DNA of 64,000 bases from Pseudomonas brenneri (GCF_007858285.1 NZ_VFIL01000014.1:1-64000); one strand, 5' to 3'. Numbered from the stretch's first letter, positions 1-9,402 are shown. Numbers and translations: made by a program. The notes: generated from the sequence alone by a model not told the origin.

Positions 1-39
1 AACCACTTGCGCTTTCGATCTCTCGTCAGCGGGAGGCGA

Positions 40-67
40 ATTCTACAGCGTTACACGCTGCTGTCAA
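40..67 (-). promoter_or_regulatory. Downstream promoter of the same rRNA operon
   Basis: A second minus-strand promoter has -35 TTGACA (62-67) and -10 TAGAAT (40-45) with a 16-bp spacer, about 146 bp downstream of the first. Tandem strong sigma70 promoters are usual for Pseudomonas rRNA operons. The bases between the two promoters hold no gene, and nothing recognisable lies between 214 and 314. Confidence 0.8.
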
Positions 68-185
68 CACCTCTTTTTCAACTTCCTTTTGGCTTCGATG
101 AACTGAAGCAACCTGCTGCCGAAAACTTCGTAACTCATTGTTTACCAAGGAGTTTTCCGTTTCGACTGCGCCGGAAGTGGGGCGA

Positions 186-213
186 ATTATAGACTTCCAG
201 AATCTGCCGTCAA
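186..213 (-). promoter_or_regulatory. Upstream promoter of a leftward rRNA operon
   Basis: On the minus strand a -35 TTGACG (208-213) and a -10 TATAAT (186-191) are separated by 16 bp and followed by a GC-rich discriminator (CGCCCC). This matches what I know of the leader upstream of 16S rRNA in Pseudomonas. The rRNA genes themselves lie beyond the left edge, so the assignment depends on the promoter pair and leader sequence. The discriminator is the kind associated with stringent control. Confidence 0.8.
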
Positions 214-314
214 CCCCTTATTTTGCTTTTCTATCAATTACTTAGAATCGATTAAAAAACACCCAGCCTTTCATATGCCAGCCCGCCAAAAACCCTCTAT
301 ATAGAAGAAGCACC

Positions 315-1535
315 TCAAATGACGCCTGCCTCTTTCAAAGCAGCCACATTGGTCGCACTCAATCCCAGCACCTGCCGGAGCACCTGATCCGTATGCTCGC
401 CTAATAGAGGAGGCGCACTGCGATACTCCACCGGTGTCTTGGACAATCGTATGGGGCTCCCCACCTGAGGCACCTTGCCTGCCAGCGGGTGAGGCAACTC
501 TATAGCCAGCCCACGCGCCTGCACCTGAGGATCGGCAAACACCTGCGCCAAATCATTGATCGGCCCACAGGGCACACCGACCTGCTCAAGCTGGGCCACC
601 CACTCGGCAGTGGTCTTGAAGACCGTTGCCTGGCGAATCAATGGAATAAGCACCGCCCGGTTGGCCACCCGTAACTTATTGGTGGAAAACCGCGAGTCAT
701 CAGCCCACTGCGGCTGCCCGGCGACTTGGGCAAACTTGCGAAACTGGCTGTCATTGCCCACGGTGAGGATGAAGTCGCCATCAGCCGTGGGGAAATCCTG
801 ATACGGCACGATATTCGGATGCGCATTACCCAACCGCTTGGGAGATACCCCAGTCGTCAGGTAATTCATCGCCTGATTGGCCAGGCAGGCAACCTGCACG
901 TCCAGCAACGCCATATCGATGTGCTGGCCACCACCGTCATGGTCGCGGTGCGCCATAGCCGCCAGAATCGCCACCGTAGAGTAAAGCCCGGTCAGAATAT
1001 CGGTGAGCGCCACACCCACCTTGACCGGACCTTCCCCCTCATCACCCTCGGGCCGCCCCGTCAGGCTCATCAACCCGCCCAATCCCTGGATCATGAAGTC
1101 GTAGCCCGCTCGCGCCGCATAAGGCCCCGTCTGGCCAAACCCGGTGATAGAGCAATAAATCAGCTCAGGGTTGAGCTCCTTGAGCGACTCATAGTCCAGG
1201 CCATATGCCGCCAAGCCGCCCACCTTGAAATTCTCGATCAAGATATCCGACTTCGCCGCCAGGTCCCGGACCAGCTTCTGCCCCTCCGGCCGGGTGAAGT
1301 CGATCGTCACCGACTCCTTATTACGATTGGCCGATAAGTAGTAGGACGCTTCGCTGGTGTTCTCACCATACGCATCCTTCAGGAAGGGCGGCCCCCAGGC
1401 GCGAGTATCGTCACCACTGCCGGGCCGCTCGACCTTGATCACCTCAGCGCCAAGGTCGGCAAGAATCTGCCCGGCCCAAGGCCCCGCCAGCACCCGTGAC
1501 AAATCCAGTACCCGCAGATGCGATAGCGCGCCCAT
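315..1535 (-). CDS. gcdG: CaiB/BaiF CoA-transferase, probable glutarate CoA-transferase GcdG
   Basis: A 406-residue class III CoA-transferase, the usual length for the family. The Asp of the GYDF motif (about residue 146) is the expected catalytic aspartate that forms the acyl-enzyme anhydride. I chose the ATG at 1533-1535 because AGGAG sits just upstream; a longer reading frame would run into gcdH. It starts 13 bp after the gcdH stop, so the two are probably co-transcribed. The neighbourhood, glutaryl-CoA dehydrogenase plus a divergent LysR regulator, points to activation of glutarate to glutaryl-CoA during lysine or glutarate breakdown. Substrate is inferred from context, since family members act on several acids. 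Confidence 0.85.
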   Translation of the reverse strand: MGALSHLRVLDLSRVLAGPWAGQILADLGAEVIKVERPGSGDDTRAWGPPFLKDAYGENTSEASYYLSANRNKESVTIDFTRPEGQKLVRDLAAKSDILIENFKVGGLAAYGLDYESLKELNPELIYCSITGFGQTGPYAARAGYDFMIQGLGGLMSLTGRPEGDEGEGPVKVGVALTDILTGLYSTVAILAAMAHRDHDGGGQHIDMALLDVQVACLANQAMNYLTTGVSPKRLGNAHPNIVPYQDFPTADGDFILTVGNDSQFRKFAQVAGQPQWADDSRFSTNKLRVANRAVLIPLIRQATVFKTTAEWVAQLEQVGVPCGPINDLAQVFADPQVQARGLAIELPHPLAGKVPQVGSPIRLSKTPVEYRSAPPLLGEHTDQVLRQVLGLSATNVAALKEAGVI

Positions 1536-1548
1536 GGTCACACTCCTA

Positions 1549-2730
1549 TTAATAGAACGCCTGGATACCGGTCTGGGCGCGCCCGAGGATGAGCGCATGA
1601 ACGTCATGCGTGCCTTCGTAGGTATTCACCACTTCCAGGTTGACCAGGTGCCGGGCGATTCCGAACTCATCGGAGATGCCGTTGCCACCGAGCATGTCGC
1701 GAGCCATGCGGGCAATATCCAGGGACTTGCCGCAGGAATTGCGCTTCATGATCGAGGTGATCTCGACCGCCGCCGTGCCTTCATCTTTCATGCGCCCCAG
1801 ACGCAAGCAACCTTGCAGGGCGAGGGTGATCTCGGTCTGCATATCGGCCAACTTTTTCTGGATAAGTTGGGTAGCCGCCAATGGGCGCCCGAACTGCTGG
1901 CGATCAAGGGTGTACTGGCGCGCGGTGTGCCAGCAGAACTCCGCCGCCCCCAAAGCGCCCCAAGAGATGCCGTAGCGCGCTGAGTTCAAGCAGGTGAACG
2001 GACCTTTCAAGCCGCGCACATCCGGGAAGATGTTCTCTTCGGGAACAAACACGTTATCCATGACGATTTCGCCGGTAATCGAAGCTCGCAGGCCGACCTT
2101 GCCGTGAATCGCCGGCGCACTCAGCCCCTTCCAACCTTTCTCCAGGACAAAACCACGAATGTCGCCGGCGTCGTCCTTGCCCCAGACCACAAACACATCG
2201 GCAATCGGGCTGTTGGTGATCCACATCTTGCTGCCGGTCAGGCTGTAGCCACCATCCACCTTGCGCGCACGGGTAATCATCGCGCCCGGGTCCGAACCGT
2301 GGTTGGGCTCGGTCAAGCCGAAGCAACCAATCCACTCACCCGAGGCCAACTTGGGCAAATACTTCTGTTTTTGCGCTTCAGTACCAAATTCATTGATGGG
2401 CACCATCACCAGGGAGGACTGCACGCTCATCATCGAACGGTAGCCGGAGTCGACGCGCTCCACTTCACGGGCAATCAAGCCGTAGCTGACGTAATTCAAG
2501 CCACTGCCGCCGTACTGCTCGGGAATCATCGCACCCAGCAGGCCGGTCTCGCCCATCTCACGAAAAATCGCGGGGTCGGTCTTTTCATGGCGGAAGGCTT
2601 CAAGCACACGTGGTGCCAGCTTGTCCTGGGCAAATTGCTCAGCACTGTCGCGCACCATGCGCTCTTCTTCGGTGAGCTGTTGATCCAGCAGCAGGGGATC
2701 GATCCAGTTGAAGCTTGCCTTACCGCCCAT
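1549..2730 (-). CDS. gcdH: Glutaryl-CoA dehydrogenase
   Basis: A 393-residue acyl-CoA dehydrogenase. The catalytic base is the Glu of the YEGTHD motif near the C-terminus (about residue 371), and the FAD/substrate region GCFGLTEPNHGSDP is intact. Glutaryl-CoA dehydrogenases oxidise and decarboxylate glutaryl-CoA to crotonyl-CoA, passing electrons to ETF in the cytoplasm. It is the first gene of a two-gene leftward unit with gcdG and faces gcdR across about 160 bp. The call is firm because the sequence is typical of GcdH and the neighbours are its usual partners. Confidence 0.95.
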   Translation of the reverse strand: MGGKASFNWIDPLLLDQQLTEEERMVRDSAEQFAQDKLAPRVLEAFRHEKTDPAIFREMGETGLLGAMIPEQYGGSGLNYVSYGLIAREVERVDSGYRSMMSVQSSLVMVPINEFGTEAQKQKYLPKLASGEWIGCFGLTEPNHGSDPGAMITRARKVDGGYSLTGSKMWITNSPIADVFVVWGKDDAGDIRGFVLEKGWKGLSAPAIHGKVGLRASITGEIVMDNVFVPEENIFPDVRGLKGPFTCLNSARYGISWGALGAAEFCWHTARQYTLDRQQFGRPLAATQLIQKKLADMQTEITLALQGCLRLGRMKDEGTAAVEITSIMKRNSCGKSLDIARMARDMLGGNGISDEFGIARHLVNLEVVNTYEGTHDVHALILGRAQTGIQAFY

Positions 2731-2887
2731 GAGTGAGCCCTCGCGAAGTAAATCAAAAGTCGTGCATGGAGCCTAGGCCGAGCAGGCGAGGAGGGCAAAC
2801 GAGGTTTTTGCATAGGCTTGTGCTAATTTCTCACTCCGTAACGATTGAGAAGGGCAAAACTGCCTTTTATTTGTGAGGGTACGGTAC

Positions 2888-3787
2888 ATGCGCAGGAAAA
2901 TCCCCAGCACCACAGCCCTCGTCAGTTTTGAAGCGGCTGCCCGCCACGAGAGCTTTACCAAGGCTGCGCACGAGCTTTCCATCACTCAGGGCGCGATATG
3001 CCGGCAGATCGCCGGCCTTGAGGAGTTTTTGAGTGTCGAACTGTTTCGTCGCTCACGACGTGGGGTAAAGCTCACGGAAGCGGGGCTTTCCTACAGTCGG
3101 CGGGTGGCCATGCAACTGGACGCCGTGGAGCGCGACACCCTGTCGGTGATGGGCCAGCAAGGCGCCAATGTAATCGAACTGGCGGTGGTGCCCACGTTCG
3201 GCACCCAGTGGCTGATCCCGCGCCTCAAGGACTTCCAGCAGCAACACCCTGAAGTCACAGTCAACCTGACTAACCGTACCCGTCCATTCCTGTTCGCCGA
3301 CACGGACTTCGACGCCGCGATCTATTTCGGCGATGCCGACTGGTCCGGCACCGAATCCCACCGCCTGATGGGCGAAAACCCGGTCCCCGTATGCAGCCCA
3401 CGCTTGCTGGAAAACCGCTCGTACTTCAGCGCAGAGGAGATCGCCGAACTGGCGCTGCTGCAGCAAACCACTCGCCCCTATGCCTGGCGCCAGTGGTTCA
3501 ACGCCCAGCAGTTGAACATCCCTCGGGACATGACAGGCCCACGCTACGAGCTATTCTCCATGCTGTCCCAGGCAGCCATGCATGACATGGGGATTGCGCT
3601 GATCCCGCCTTTCCTTATTCAACGGGAGCTGAGCGAGAAACAATTGGTGATTGCCAACCCACAGGCGCTGACCAGCACCAAGGCTTATTACCTGATGATT
3701 CCGGAGAAAAAGGTAGAGTCTGCGTCATTACACGCCTTTCGAGACTGGCTGATTGACCAGGCGCAGCGCTACAGCCACCAGTTTTAA
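2888..3787 (+). CDS. gcdR: LysR-family regulator of glutarate genes
   Basis: A 299-residue LysR-type regulator with an N-terminal winged helix-turn-helix (about residues 5-65, typical AARHESFTKAA recognition region) and a substrate-binding domain resembling the GcvA subgroup. The ATG at 2888 is preferred over an upstream GTG because GAGGG lies 8 bp before it. It is divergent from gcdH, the normal arrangement for a LysR activator of the adjacent operon. The likely effector is glutarate, inferred from context. Confidence 0.88.
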   Translation: MRRKIPSTTALVSFEAAARHESFTKAAHELSITQGAICRQIAGLEEFLSVELFRRSRRGVKLTEAGLSYSRRVAMQLDAVERDTLSVMGQQGANVIELAVVPTFGTQWLIPRLKDFQQQHPEVTVNLTNRTRPFLFADTDFDAAIYFGDADWSGTESHRLMGENPVPVCSPRLLENRSYFSAEEIAELALLQQTTRPYAWRQWFNAQQLNIPRDMTGPRYELFSMLSQAAMHDMGIALIPPFLIQRELSEKQLVIANPQALTSTKAYYLMIPEKKVESASLHAFRDWLIDQAQRYSHQF

Positions 3788-4236
3788 ACGCTTTCGCACT
3801 TTGTTGACCTTGTAGTCAAATAATTATCAGCCCTACAGATATAAGTATATGTCGCCTTTTGACAGACTGTACCGATGGCATCTTAAACCGCCTGCAAGCC
3901 AATGACTGTCAGCTCTTCAGCGGTTATTCAGCACCCATGACCCACTATTCATGTTGGCGATTGCAAAAATCGACTTTTCCCGCCACAACCCTTTAAACAC
4001 TTGTATTTAAAGAGGTTATTCCGGCACATTGCGACAATCAGTCACAGGGTGACTTGTAGTTAATTTTTCGTCACCCGTCATAATCCCTTGAAGGCCGTAA
4101 AGTTCGCCTGCAAAATGCCGCGCCCTGCTGTCATTTCAGCGGGGTCGTGCTGATCGGCCGCCCCAGTTGTGCCACTCGCGGTGCACTGGCCTTTTTACAA
4201 AAATCAAAAGCAAAAAGATCATGCAGGAGATTTGAC
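3788..4236. other. 449-bp gap before the transhydrogenase operon, with nested dyads
   Basis: No plausible gene is present. The notable part is 4041-4080, where GTCAC-AGG-GTGAC (4041-4053) is followed by GTCACCC (4070-4076), so GGGTGAC/GTCACCC also form a wider inverted repeat. A CATAAT hexamer (4079-4084) immediately follows and could be the -10 of the pnt promoter, with a poor TTGTAG -35 at a 19-bp spacing. This may be an operator and promoter, but no regulator can be named. Confidence 0.4.
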
Positions 4237-5358
4237 GTGCACATTGGTGTTCCTCTCGAAACCCAGACCGGTGAAACGCGGGTTGCTGCAACCCCGGAAA
4301 CCATCAAGAAGCTGATCGGCCAGGGCCATAAGGTCACTGTACAAAGCGGTGCAGGCATCAAAGCCAGTGTCGTGGACAGTGCCTATGAAACGGCAGGCGC
4401 AACCATTGGCAGTGCCAGCGACGCGTTTGGCGCCGAGCTGATTCTCAAGGTGGTCGCCCCCAGCGACAGCGAACTGACGCTGATTAAAAGCGGCACCGTG
4501 TTGGTGGGCATGCTCAATCCGTTCAGCAACGAAACCATCACCCGACTGGCCGAACATGGCATCACCGCCTTCGCCCTGGAGGCCGCCCCGCGTACCTCCC
4601 GTGCGCAGAGCCTGGATGTGCTGTCGTCCCAGGCCAACATTGCCGGCTACAAGGCCGTGTTGCTGGCGGCTCATCACTACCCGCGCTTCATGCCCATGCT
4701 GATGACCGCCGCCGGTACGGTAAAAGCCGCTCGCGTGCTGATCCTCGGCGCCGGCGTGGCTGGCCTGCAGGCTATCGCTACAGCGAAACGCCTGGGTGCC
4801 GTCATCGAAGCGTCCGACGTACGACCGGCCGTGAAGGAGCAGATCGAGTCCCTCGGCGCCAAGTTCGTCGACGTGCCCTACGAGACCGATGAAGAGCGCG
4901 AATGCGCTGTTGGCGTCGGCGGCTACGCACGCCCCATGCCCACCAGCTGGATGCAGCGCCAGGCCCTGGCCGTGCATGAGCGCGCCAAGCAAGCCGATAT
5001 CGTCATCACCACCGCCCTGATTCCGGGTCGCAAGGCCCCGACTTTGCTGAGCGCCGAAACCGTCGCCCAGATGAAGCCAGGCTCTGTGGTGATCGACCTG
5101 GCCGCCGCCCAAGGTGGCAACTGCCCGCTGACCGTCGCCGACCAGGTGGTGGTGGAAAACGGCGTGACCATTTGCGGCCCGACCAACCTTGCCGGTGCCG
5201 TCGCTGCCGATGCGTCGGCCCTGTATGCGCGCAACCTGCTGGACTTCCTGAAGCTGGTCTTCACCAAGGAAGGGCAGTTTGAAATCAACCTCGAAGACGA
5301 CATTGTCGCCGCGTGCCTGATGTGCCGCGACGGCCAAGTCATCCGCAAAAACGCCTAA
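4237..5358 (+). CDS. pntAA: NAD(P) transhydrogenase alpha subunit, part 1
   Basis: A 373-residue soluble NAD(H)-binding subunit (domain I) of the proton-translocating transhydrogenase, which couples hydride transfer between NADH and NADP+ to proton entry. The Rossmann motif ILGAGVAGLQA is clear. A GTG start at 4237 is chosen because CAGGAGA precedes it by 6 bp and the protein then begins with the conserved VHIGVPLE; a longer frame from 4147 lacks homologous sequence. It heads the pntAA-pntAB-pntB operon, a split-alpha arrangement common in Pseudomonas. Confidence 0.95.
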   Translation: MHIGVPLETQTGETRVAATPETIKKLIGQGHKVTVQSGAGIKASVVDSAYETAGATIGSASDAFGAELILKVVAPSDSELTLIKSGTVLVGMLNPFSNETITRLAEHGITAFALEAAPRTSRAQSLDVLSSQANIAGYKAVLLAAHHYPRFMPMLMTAAGTVKAARVLILGAGVAGLQAIATAKRLGAVIEASDVRPAVKEQIESLGAKFVDVPYETDEERECAVGVGGYARPMPTSWMQRQALAVHERAKQADIVITTALIPGRKAPTLLSAETVAQMKPGSVVIDLAAAQGGNCPLTVADQVVVENGVTICGPTNLAGAVAADASALYARNLLDFLKLVFTKEGQFEINLEDDIVAACLMCRDGQVIRKNA

Positions 5359-5373
5359 GCAGGGATTCAGACG

Positions 5374-5694
5374 ATGGAAGAGCTTATCTCCCCCGGTATC
5401 TACAACCTGATCATCTTCGTGCTGGCGATTTATGTCGGTTATCACGTGGTCTGGAACGTCACCCCCGCGCTGCACACGCCACTGATGGCGGTGACCAACG
5501 CAATCTCGGCGATCGTGATCGTTGGCGCCATGCTTGCGGCCGCGCTCACCGTCACGCCGCTGGGCAAGACCATGGGCACCCTGGCCGTGGCTCTGGCAGC
5601 GGTAAACGTGTTCGGCGGCTTCCTGGTTACCCGTAGGATGCTTGAGATGTTCAAGAAGAAAGCGCCCAAGGCTAAAGAAGAGGTGCAAAAGTAA
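5374..5694 (+). CDS. pntAB: NAD(P) transhydrogenase alpha subunit, part 2
   Basis: A 106-residue membrane subunit corresponding to the N-terminal part of membrane domain II, with three hydrophobic segments (about residues 10-28, 38-58 and 60-85) and a lysine-rich tail. In E. coli this region is fused to PntA. It begins 15 bp after pntAA and its stop overlaps the pntB start by one base (TAATG), indicating translational coupling. Confidence 0.93.
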   Translation: MEELISPGIYNLIIFVLAIYVGYHVVWNVTPALHTPLMAVTNAISAIVIVGAMLAAALTVTPLGKTMGTLAVALAAVNVFGGFLVTRRMLEMFKKKAPKAKEEVQK

Positions 5695-7130
5695 TGAGCA
5701 TGAATCTGGTAACGACGCTCTACCTGATCGCGTCGATCTGTTTCATCCAGGCCCTCAAAGGCCTGTCGCACCCGACCACGTCACGCCGCGGCAACCTGTT
5801 CGGCATGCTCGGCATGGCGCTGGCGGTGCTCACCACCGTTGGCCTCATCTATAAGCTCGGTGCAGAGCTTGCCACTGCCGGCATCGGCTACGTGATTGTC
5901 GGCCTGCTGATCGGCGGCACCGCCGGCTCGATCATGGCCAAGCGCGTAGAAATGACCAAGATGCCTGAACTGGTCGCCTTCATGCACAGCATGATCGGCC
6001 TGGCCGCGGTGTTTATTGCCATTGCCGCAGTGGTCGAGCCTCAATCGCTGGGCATCGTCAAGCAACTGGGCGATGCGATTCCTGCGGGCAACCGTCTGGA
6101 ACTGTTCCTCGGTGCTGCCATCGGTGCCATTACCTTTTCCGGTTCGGTCATCGCCTTCGGCAAGCTGTCGGGCAAGTACAAGTTCCGCCTGTTCCAGGGC
6201 GCACCGGTACAGTTCGGCGGCCAGCACAAGCTGAACCTGGTGCTGGGCCTGGCCACGCTGGGCCTGGGCCTGGTGTTCATGTTCACCGGCAACCTCAGCG
6301 CCTTCGCCGTGATGCTGGCCCTGGCCTTTGTGCTGGGTGTGCTGATCATCATCCCGATTGGCGGCGCCGACATGCCGGTAGTCGTGTCGATGCTCAACAG
6401 CTACTCCGGCTGGGCTGCGGCAGGTATCGGCTTCTCGCTGAACAACTCGATGCTGATCATCGCCGGCTCCCTGGTCGGTTCGAGCGGCGCGATCCTCTCG
6501 TACATCATGTGCAAGGCGATGAACCGCTCCTTCTTCAACGTACTGCTCGGCGGTTTCGGCAACGCGCCGGATGCGGCAGGGCCAGCGGGCTCGAAAGAAG
6601 CGCGCCCGGTGAAGTCCGGTTCAGCCGACGACGCCACCTTCCTGCTGACCAACGCCGACACCGTGATCATCGTCCCAGGCTATGGCCTGGCGGTAGCACG
6701 GGCGCAGCATGCACTTAAAGAGCTGACCGAGAAGCTGACCCATCGCGGTGTCACCGTGAAGTATGCGATCCACCCGGTCGCCGGTCGTATGCCTGGCCAC
6801 ATGAACGTACTGCTGGCCGAGGCCGAAGTGCCTTACGACCAGGTGTTCGAGATGGAAGACATCAACTCCGAGTTCGGCCAGGCCGACGTGGTGCTGGTGC
6901 TCGGCGCCAACGACGTGGTCAACCCGGCCGCCAAGAACGATCCGAAATCGCCGATCGCTGGCATGCCGATTCTCGAAGCCTTCAAGGCCAAGACGATCAT
7001 CGTCAACAAGCGCTCGATGGCCAGCGGTTACGCCGGCCTGGATAACGAGTTGTTCTACCTGGACAAGACCATGATGGTCTTCGGCGATGCCAAGAAGGTC
7101 ATCGAAGACATGGTCAAGGCCGTCGAATAA
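5694..7130 (+). CDS. pntB: NAD(P) transhydrogenase beta subunit
   Basis: A 478-residue subunit with about eight or nine N-terminal membrane segments (domain II) and a C-terminal NADP(H)-binding domain III, marked by IIVPGYGLAVARAQH and the later VLGANDVVNPAA segment. The full length and both domains are present. It is the last gene of the pnt operon and is followed by an intrinsic terminator. The enzyme supplies NADPH for biosynthesis and redox defence. Confidence 0.96.
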   Translation: MSMNLVTTLYLIASICFIQALKGLSHPTTSRRGNLFGMLGMALAVLTTVGLIYKLGAELATAGIGYVIVGLLIGGTAGSIMAKRVEMTKMPELVAFMHSMIGLAAVFIAIAAVVEPQSLGIVKQLGDAIPAGNRLELFLGAAIGAITFSGSVIAFGKLSGKYKFRLFQGAPVQFGGQHKLNLVLGLATLGLGLVFMFTGNLSAFAVMLALAFVLGVLIIIPIGGADMPVVVSMLNSYSGWAAAGIGFSLNNSMLIIAGSLVGSSGAILSYIMCKAMNRSFFNVLLGGFGNAPDAAGPAGSKEARPVKSGSADDATFLLTNADTVIIVPGYGLAVARAQHALKELTEKLTHRGVTVKYAIHPVAGRMPGHMNVLLAEAEVPYDQVFEMEDINSEFGQADVVLVLGANDVVNPAAKNDPKSPIAGMPILEAFKAKTIIVNKRSMASGYAGLDNELFYLDKTMMVFGDAKKVIEDMVKAVE

Positions 7131-7154
7131 ACACTGCTCCAGCGCAATACCCGA

Positions 7155-7187
7155 AACCCCGGCCTCCCGTAGGCTGGGGTTTTTTAT
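7155..7187 (+). terminator. Intrinsic terminator of the pnt operon
   Basis: A stem CCCCGGCCT/AGGCTGGGG with one G-T pair and a short loop is followed by a run of T. It lies 25 bp after the pntB stop. Confidence 0.85.
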
Positions 7188-7310
7188 TAACGGGAAAAAC
7201 CCGACCAAAGGCTCTAAATCGCGACCTGGCATTCGACCATGGTAGCGGGACGAACGCCTTTGAAATCACTAGACTGCCCACCTTGCCTCCGTTGCCCGAG
7301 ATAACAATCC

Positions 7311-8804
7311 ATGTACCGTGATCGTATCCGCTTGCCTTCGCTGTTGAACAAGGTCATGAGCGCCGCTGATGCTGCCGCCCTGATCGAGGACGGCATGACC
7401 GTCGGCATGAGCGGCTTTACCCGCGCCGGTGAAGCCAAGGCTGTGCCCCACGCCCTGGCCGAACGTGCCAAGACCTCGCCCCTGAAAATCACCTTGATGA
7501 CCGGCGCCAGCCTGGGCAACGACCTGGACAAGCAACTGACCGAAGCCGGCGTGTTGTCGCGCCGCATGCCATTCCAGGTCGATAGCACCCTGCGCAAGGC
7601 CATCAACGCCGGCGAAGTGATGTTTATCGACCAACACCTGTCGGAAACCGTCGAACAGCTGCGCAACAACCAGCTCAAGCTGCCGGACATTGCCGTGATC
7701 GAAGCGGTGGCCATCACCGAACAAGGCCATATCGTGCCGACCACGTCCGTGGGTAACTCGGCCAGCTTCGCGATTTTTGCCAAACAGGTGATCATCGAGA
7801 TCAACCTGGCGCACAACCCGAACCTGGAAGGCCTGCACGACATCTATATCCCGACCTACCGCCCGACTCGCACACCGATCCCGCTGGTCAAGGTGGATGA
7901 TCGCATCGGCAGCAGCGCGATCCCGATCCCGCCAGAGAAGATCGTCGCCATCGTCATCACCAACCAGGCTGATTCCGCCTCCACGGTGACGCCGCCTGAC
8001 AGCGACACCCAGTGGATCGCCAATCACCTGATCAACTTCCTCAAGCAGGAAGTCGACGCCGGCCGCATGACCAACAAGCTCGGCCCGCTACAAGCCGGGA
8101 TCGGCAACATTGCCAACGCGGTGATGTGCGGCCTGATCGAGTCGCCGTTCGAAGACCTGACCATGTACTCCGAAGTGCTGCAGGATTCGACCTTCGACCT
8201 GATCGATGCCGGCAAGCTGAGCTTTGCCTCCGGCAGCTCGATCACCTTGTCGCAGCGGCGCAATGCCGACGTGTTCGGTAACCTGGAGCACTACAAGGAC
8301 AAGTTGGTGCTGCGCCCGCAGGAAATCTCCAACCACCCGGAAGTGGTGCGCCGCCTGGGCATCATCGGCATTAACACCGCGCTGGAGTTCGACATCTACG
8401 GCAACGTCAACTCCACTCACGTCTGCGGCACGCGGATGATGAACGGCATTGGCGGTTCGGGGGACTTCGCCCGTAACGCGCACCTGGCGATCTTCGTCAC
8501 CAAGTCCATTGCCAAGGGCGGGGCGATTTCCAGCGTGGTGCCGATGGTCAGCCATGTCGACCATACCGAGCATGACGTCGACATCCTGGTGACCGAGATC
8601 GGCCTCGCCGACCTGCGCGGTCTGGCGCCACGGGAGCGCGCACGGGTGATCATCGACAATTGTGTGCACCCTGACTACCGCGAGGCGCTGAACAACTACT
8701 TCACCGCCGCCTGCGCCATCGGTGGACACACGCCACATATCCTGCGGGATGCCCTGAGCTGGCACATCAATCTGGAAGAAACCGGGCATATGCTCAAAGG
8801 CTGA
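7311..8804 (+). CDS. Succinyl-CoA/acetyl-CoA:acetate CoA-transferase family protein
   Basis: A 497-residue class I CoA-transferase of the acetyl-CoA hydrolase/transferase family. The catalytic glutamate is expected in the MYSEVLQD motif (Glu288), and the N-terminal MSGFTRAGEAKAVP and C-terminal GIGGSGDFARNA glycine motifs are present. Well-studied relatives (AarC, SCACT) move CoA between succinate and acetate; others are annotated as acetyl-CoA hydrolases, often an assay artefact of the same chemistry. It appears monocistronic, starting 120 bp after the pnt terminator. Preference for acetate or propionate cannot be read from the sequence. Confidence 0.85.
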   Translation: MYRDRIRLPSLLNKVMSAADAAALIEDGMTVGMSGFTRAGEAKAVPHALAERAKTSPLKITLMTGASLGNDLDKQLTEAGVLSRRMPFQVDSTLRKAINAGEVMFIDQHLSETVEQLRNNQLKLPDIAVIEAVAITEQGHIVPTTSVGNSASFAIFAKQVIIEINLAHNPNLEGLHDIYIPTYRPTRTPIPLVKVDDRIGSSAIPIPPEKIVAIVITNQADSASTVTPPDSDTQWIANHLINFLKQEVDAGRMTNKLGPLQAGIGNIANAVMCGLIESPFEDLTMYSEVLQDSTFDLIDAGKLSFASGSSITLSQRRNADVFGNLEHYKDKLVLRPQEISNHPEVVRRLGIIGINTALEFDIYGNVNSTHVCGTRMMNGIGGSGDFARNAHLAIFVTKSIAKGGAISSVVPMVSHVDHTEHDVDILVTEIGLADLRGLAPRERARVIIDNCVHPDYREALNNYFTAACAIGGHTPHILRDALSWHINLEETGHMLKG

Positions 8805-9122
8805 TTGATACAGATCCGGGCTGATGCAAATACAGTTTCATTCGCCCGGATCTGATTACCGCACTTTTGAAAAAAACTGTACTGCTGTACCGGTCATTTC
8901 CTACCGTAAAACCCTACATCTCTTCTCAAAAACACCTAAAACGCACCAATAAAGTGCCGACAGGTACAGTTGCCCCATTTCCGTACAGTACAGCCGCTAT
9001 AAACAGTTAACTGGCCCCTCACAATACAGGTGAACTGTATCTAGAGAGTCTTGCGCCGGAGGAGGATCATTGGCATCAGTTAAACCACTACCTAATCCCG
9101 CCACAAGCGGAAGGATGTCATC
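8805..9122 (+). promoter_or_regulatory. Regulatory gap with repeated GTACAG/CTGTAC half-sites
   Basis: This 318-bp gap has no gene but carries many copies of one short motif: CTGTAC at 8877 and 8885, GTACAG at 8964, 8983 and 8988, TACAGTTT at 8831, AACAGTTAA at 9002 and AACTGTAT at 9033. The same words recur upstream of the DUF2388 gene (9488-9552). This suggests a shared regulator acting on the DUF1127 gene and the DUF2388 cluster. A MocR/GntR-type activator is one guess, based only on general resemblance to their direct-repeat sites. Confidence 0.5.
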
Positions 9123-9338
9123 ATGGAACGTACACTCAGTTCCGAACTGTTCTTCGAAGATAAAGCTGTAAACACCCAGGCTTCCCTGCCTCTGCGCGTT
9201 ATCGCCAACCTGATGTTGTGGCAGCGCCGCATCTCCAGCCGCCATCAACTGGCTCGTCTGGACTCGCGTTTGCTGGCCGATGCCGGGATCAGCGAAGCTC
9301 AACGCTACGAAGAGCTGAGCAAGCCGTTCTGGCGCTGA
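9123..9338 (+). CDS. DUF1127 domain small protein
   Basis: A 71-residue basic protein whose C-terminal half (about residues 30-68) matches the DUF1127 pattern: WQRRISSRHQLARLDSRLLADAGIS. In other proteobacteria small DUF1127 proteins act in phosphate, polyamine or RNA-related control, but the role in Pseudomonas is unknown to me. GGAAGG lies just upstream of the ATG. It is followed by an intrinsic terminator, so it is a single-gene transcript behind the GTACAG-rich region. Confidence 0.8.
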   Translation: MERTLSSELFFEDKAVNTQASLPLRVIANLMLWQRRISSRHQLARLDSRLLADAGISEAQRYEELSKPFWR

Positions 9339-9402
9339 TTTAGCGCCCGCTGGCCCCGACCTGTAGGGTCCACCGCCAGCACCCCGAATTGTTGTAGCAG
9401 AG

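Noticed and set aside
7..192. 61-codon open frame at the left edge
   Set aside because: It lies across the two rRNA promoters and leader on the other strand; no ribosome site and no protein-like conservation.
4219..5688. 489-codon open frame on the minus strand opposite pntAA-pntAB
   Set aside because: It mirrors a strongly supported operon; composition is rich in His, Gly, Gln and Arg as expected for antisense of GC-rich genes, and no domain is visible.
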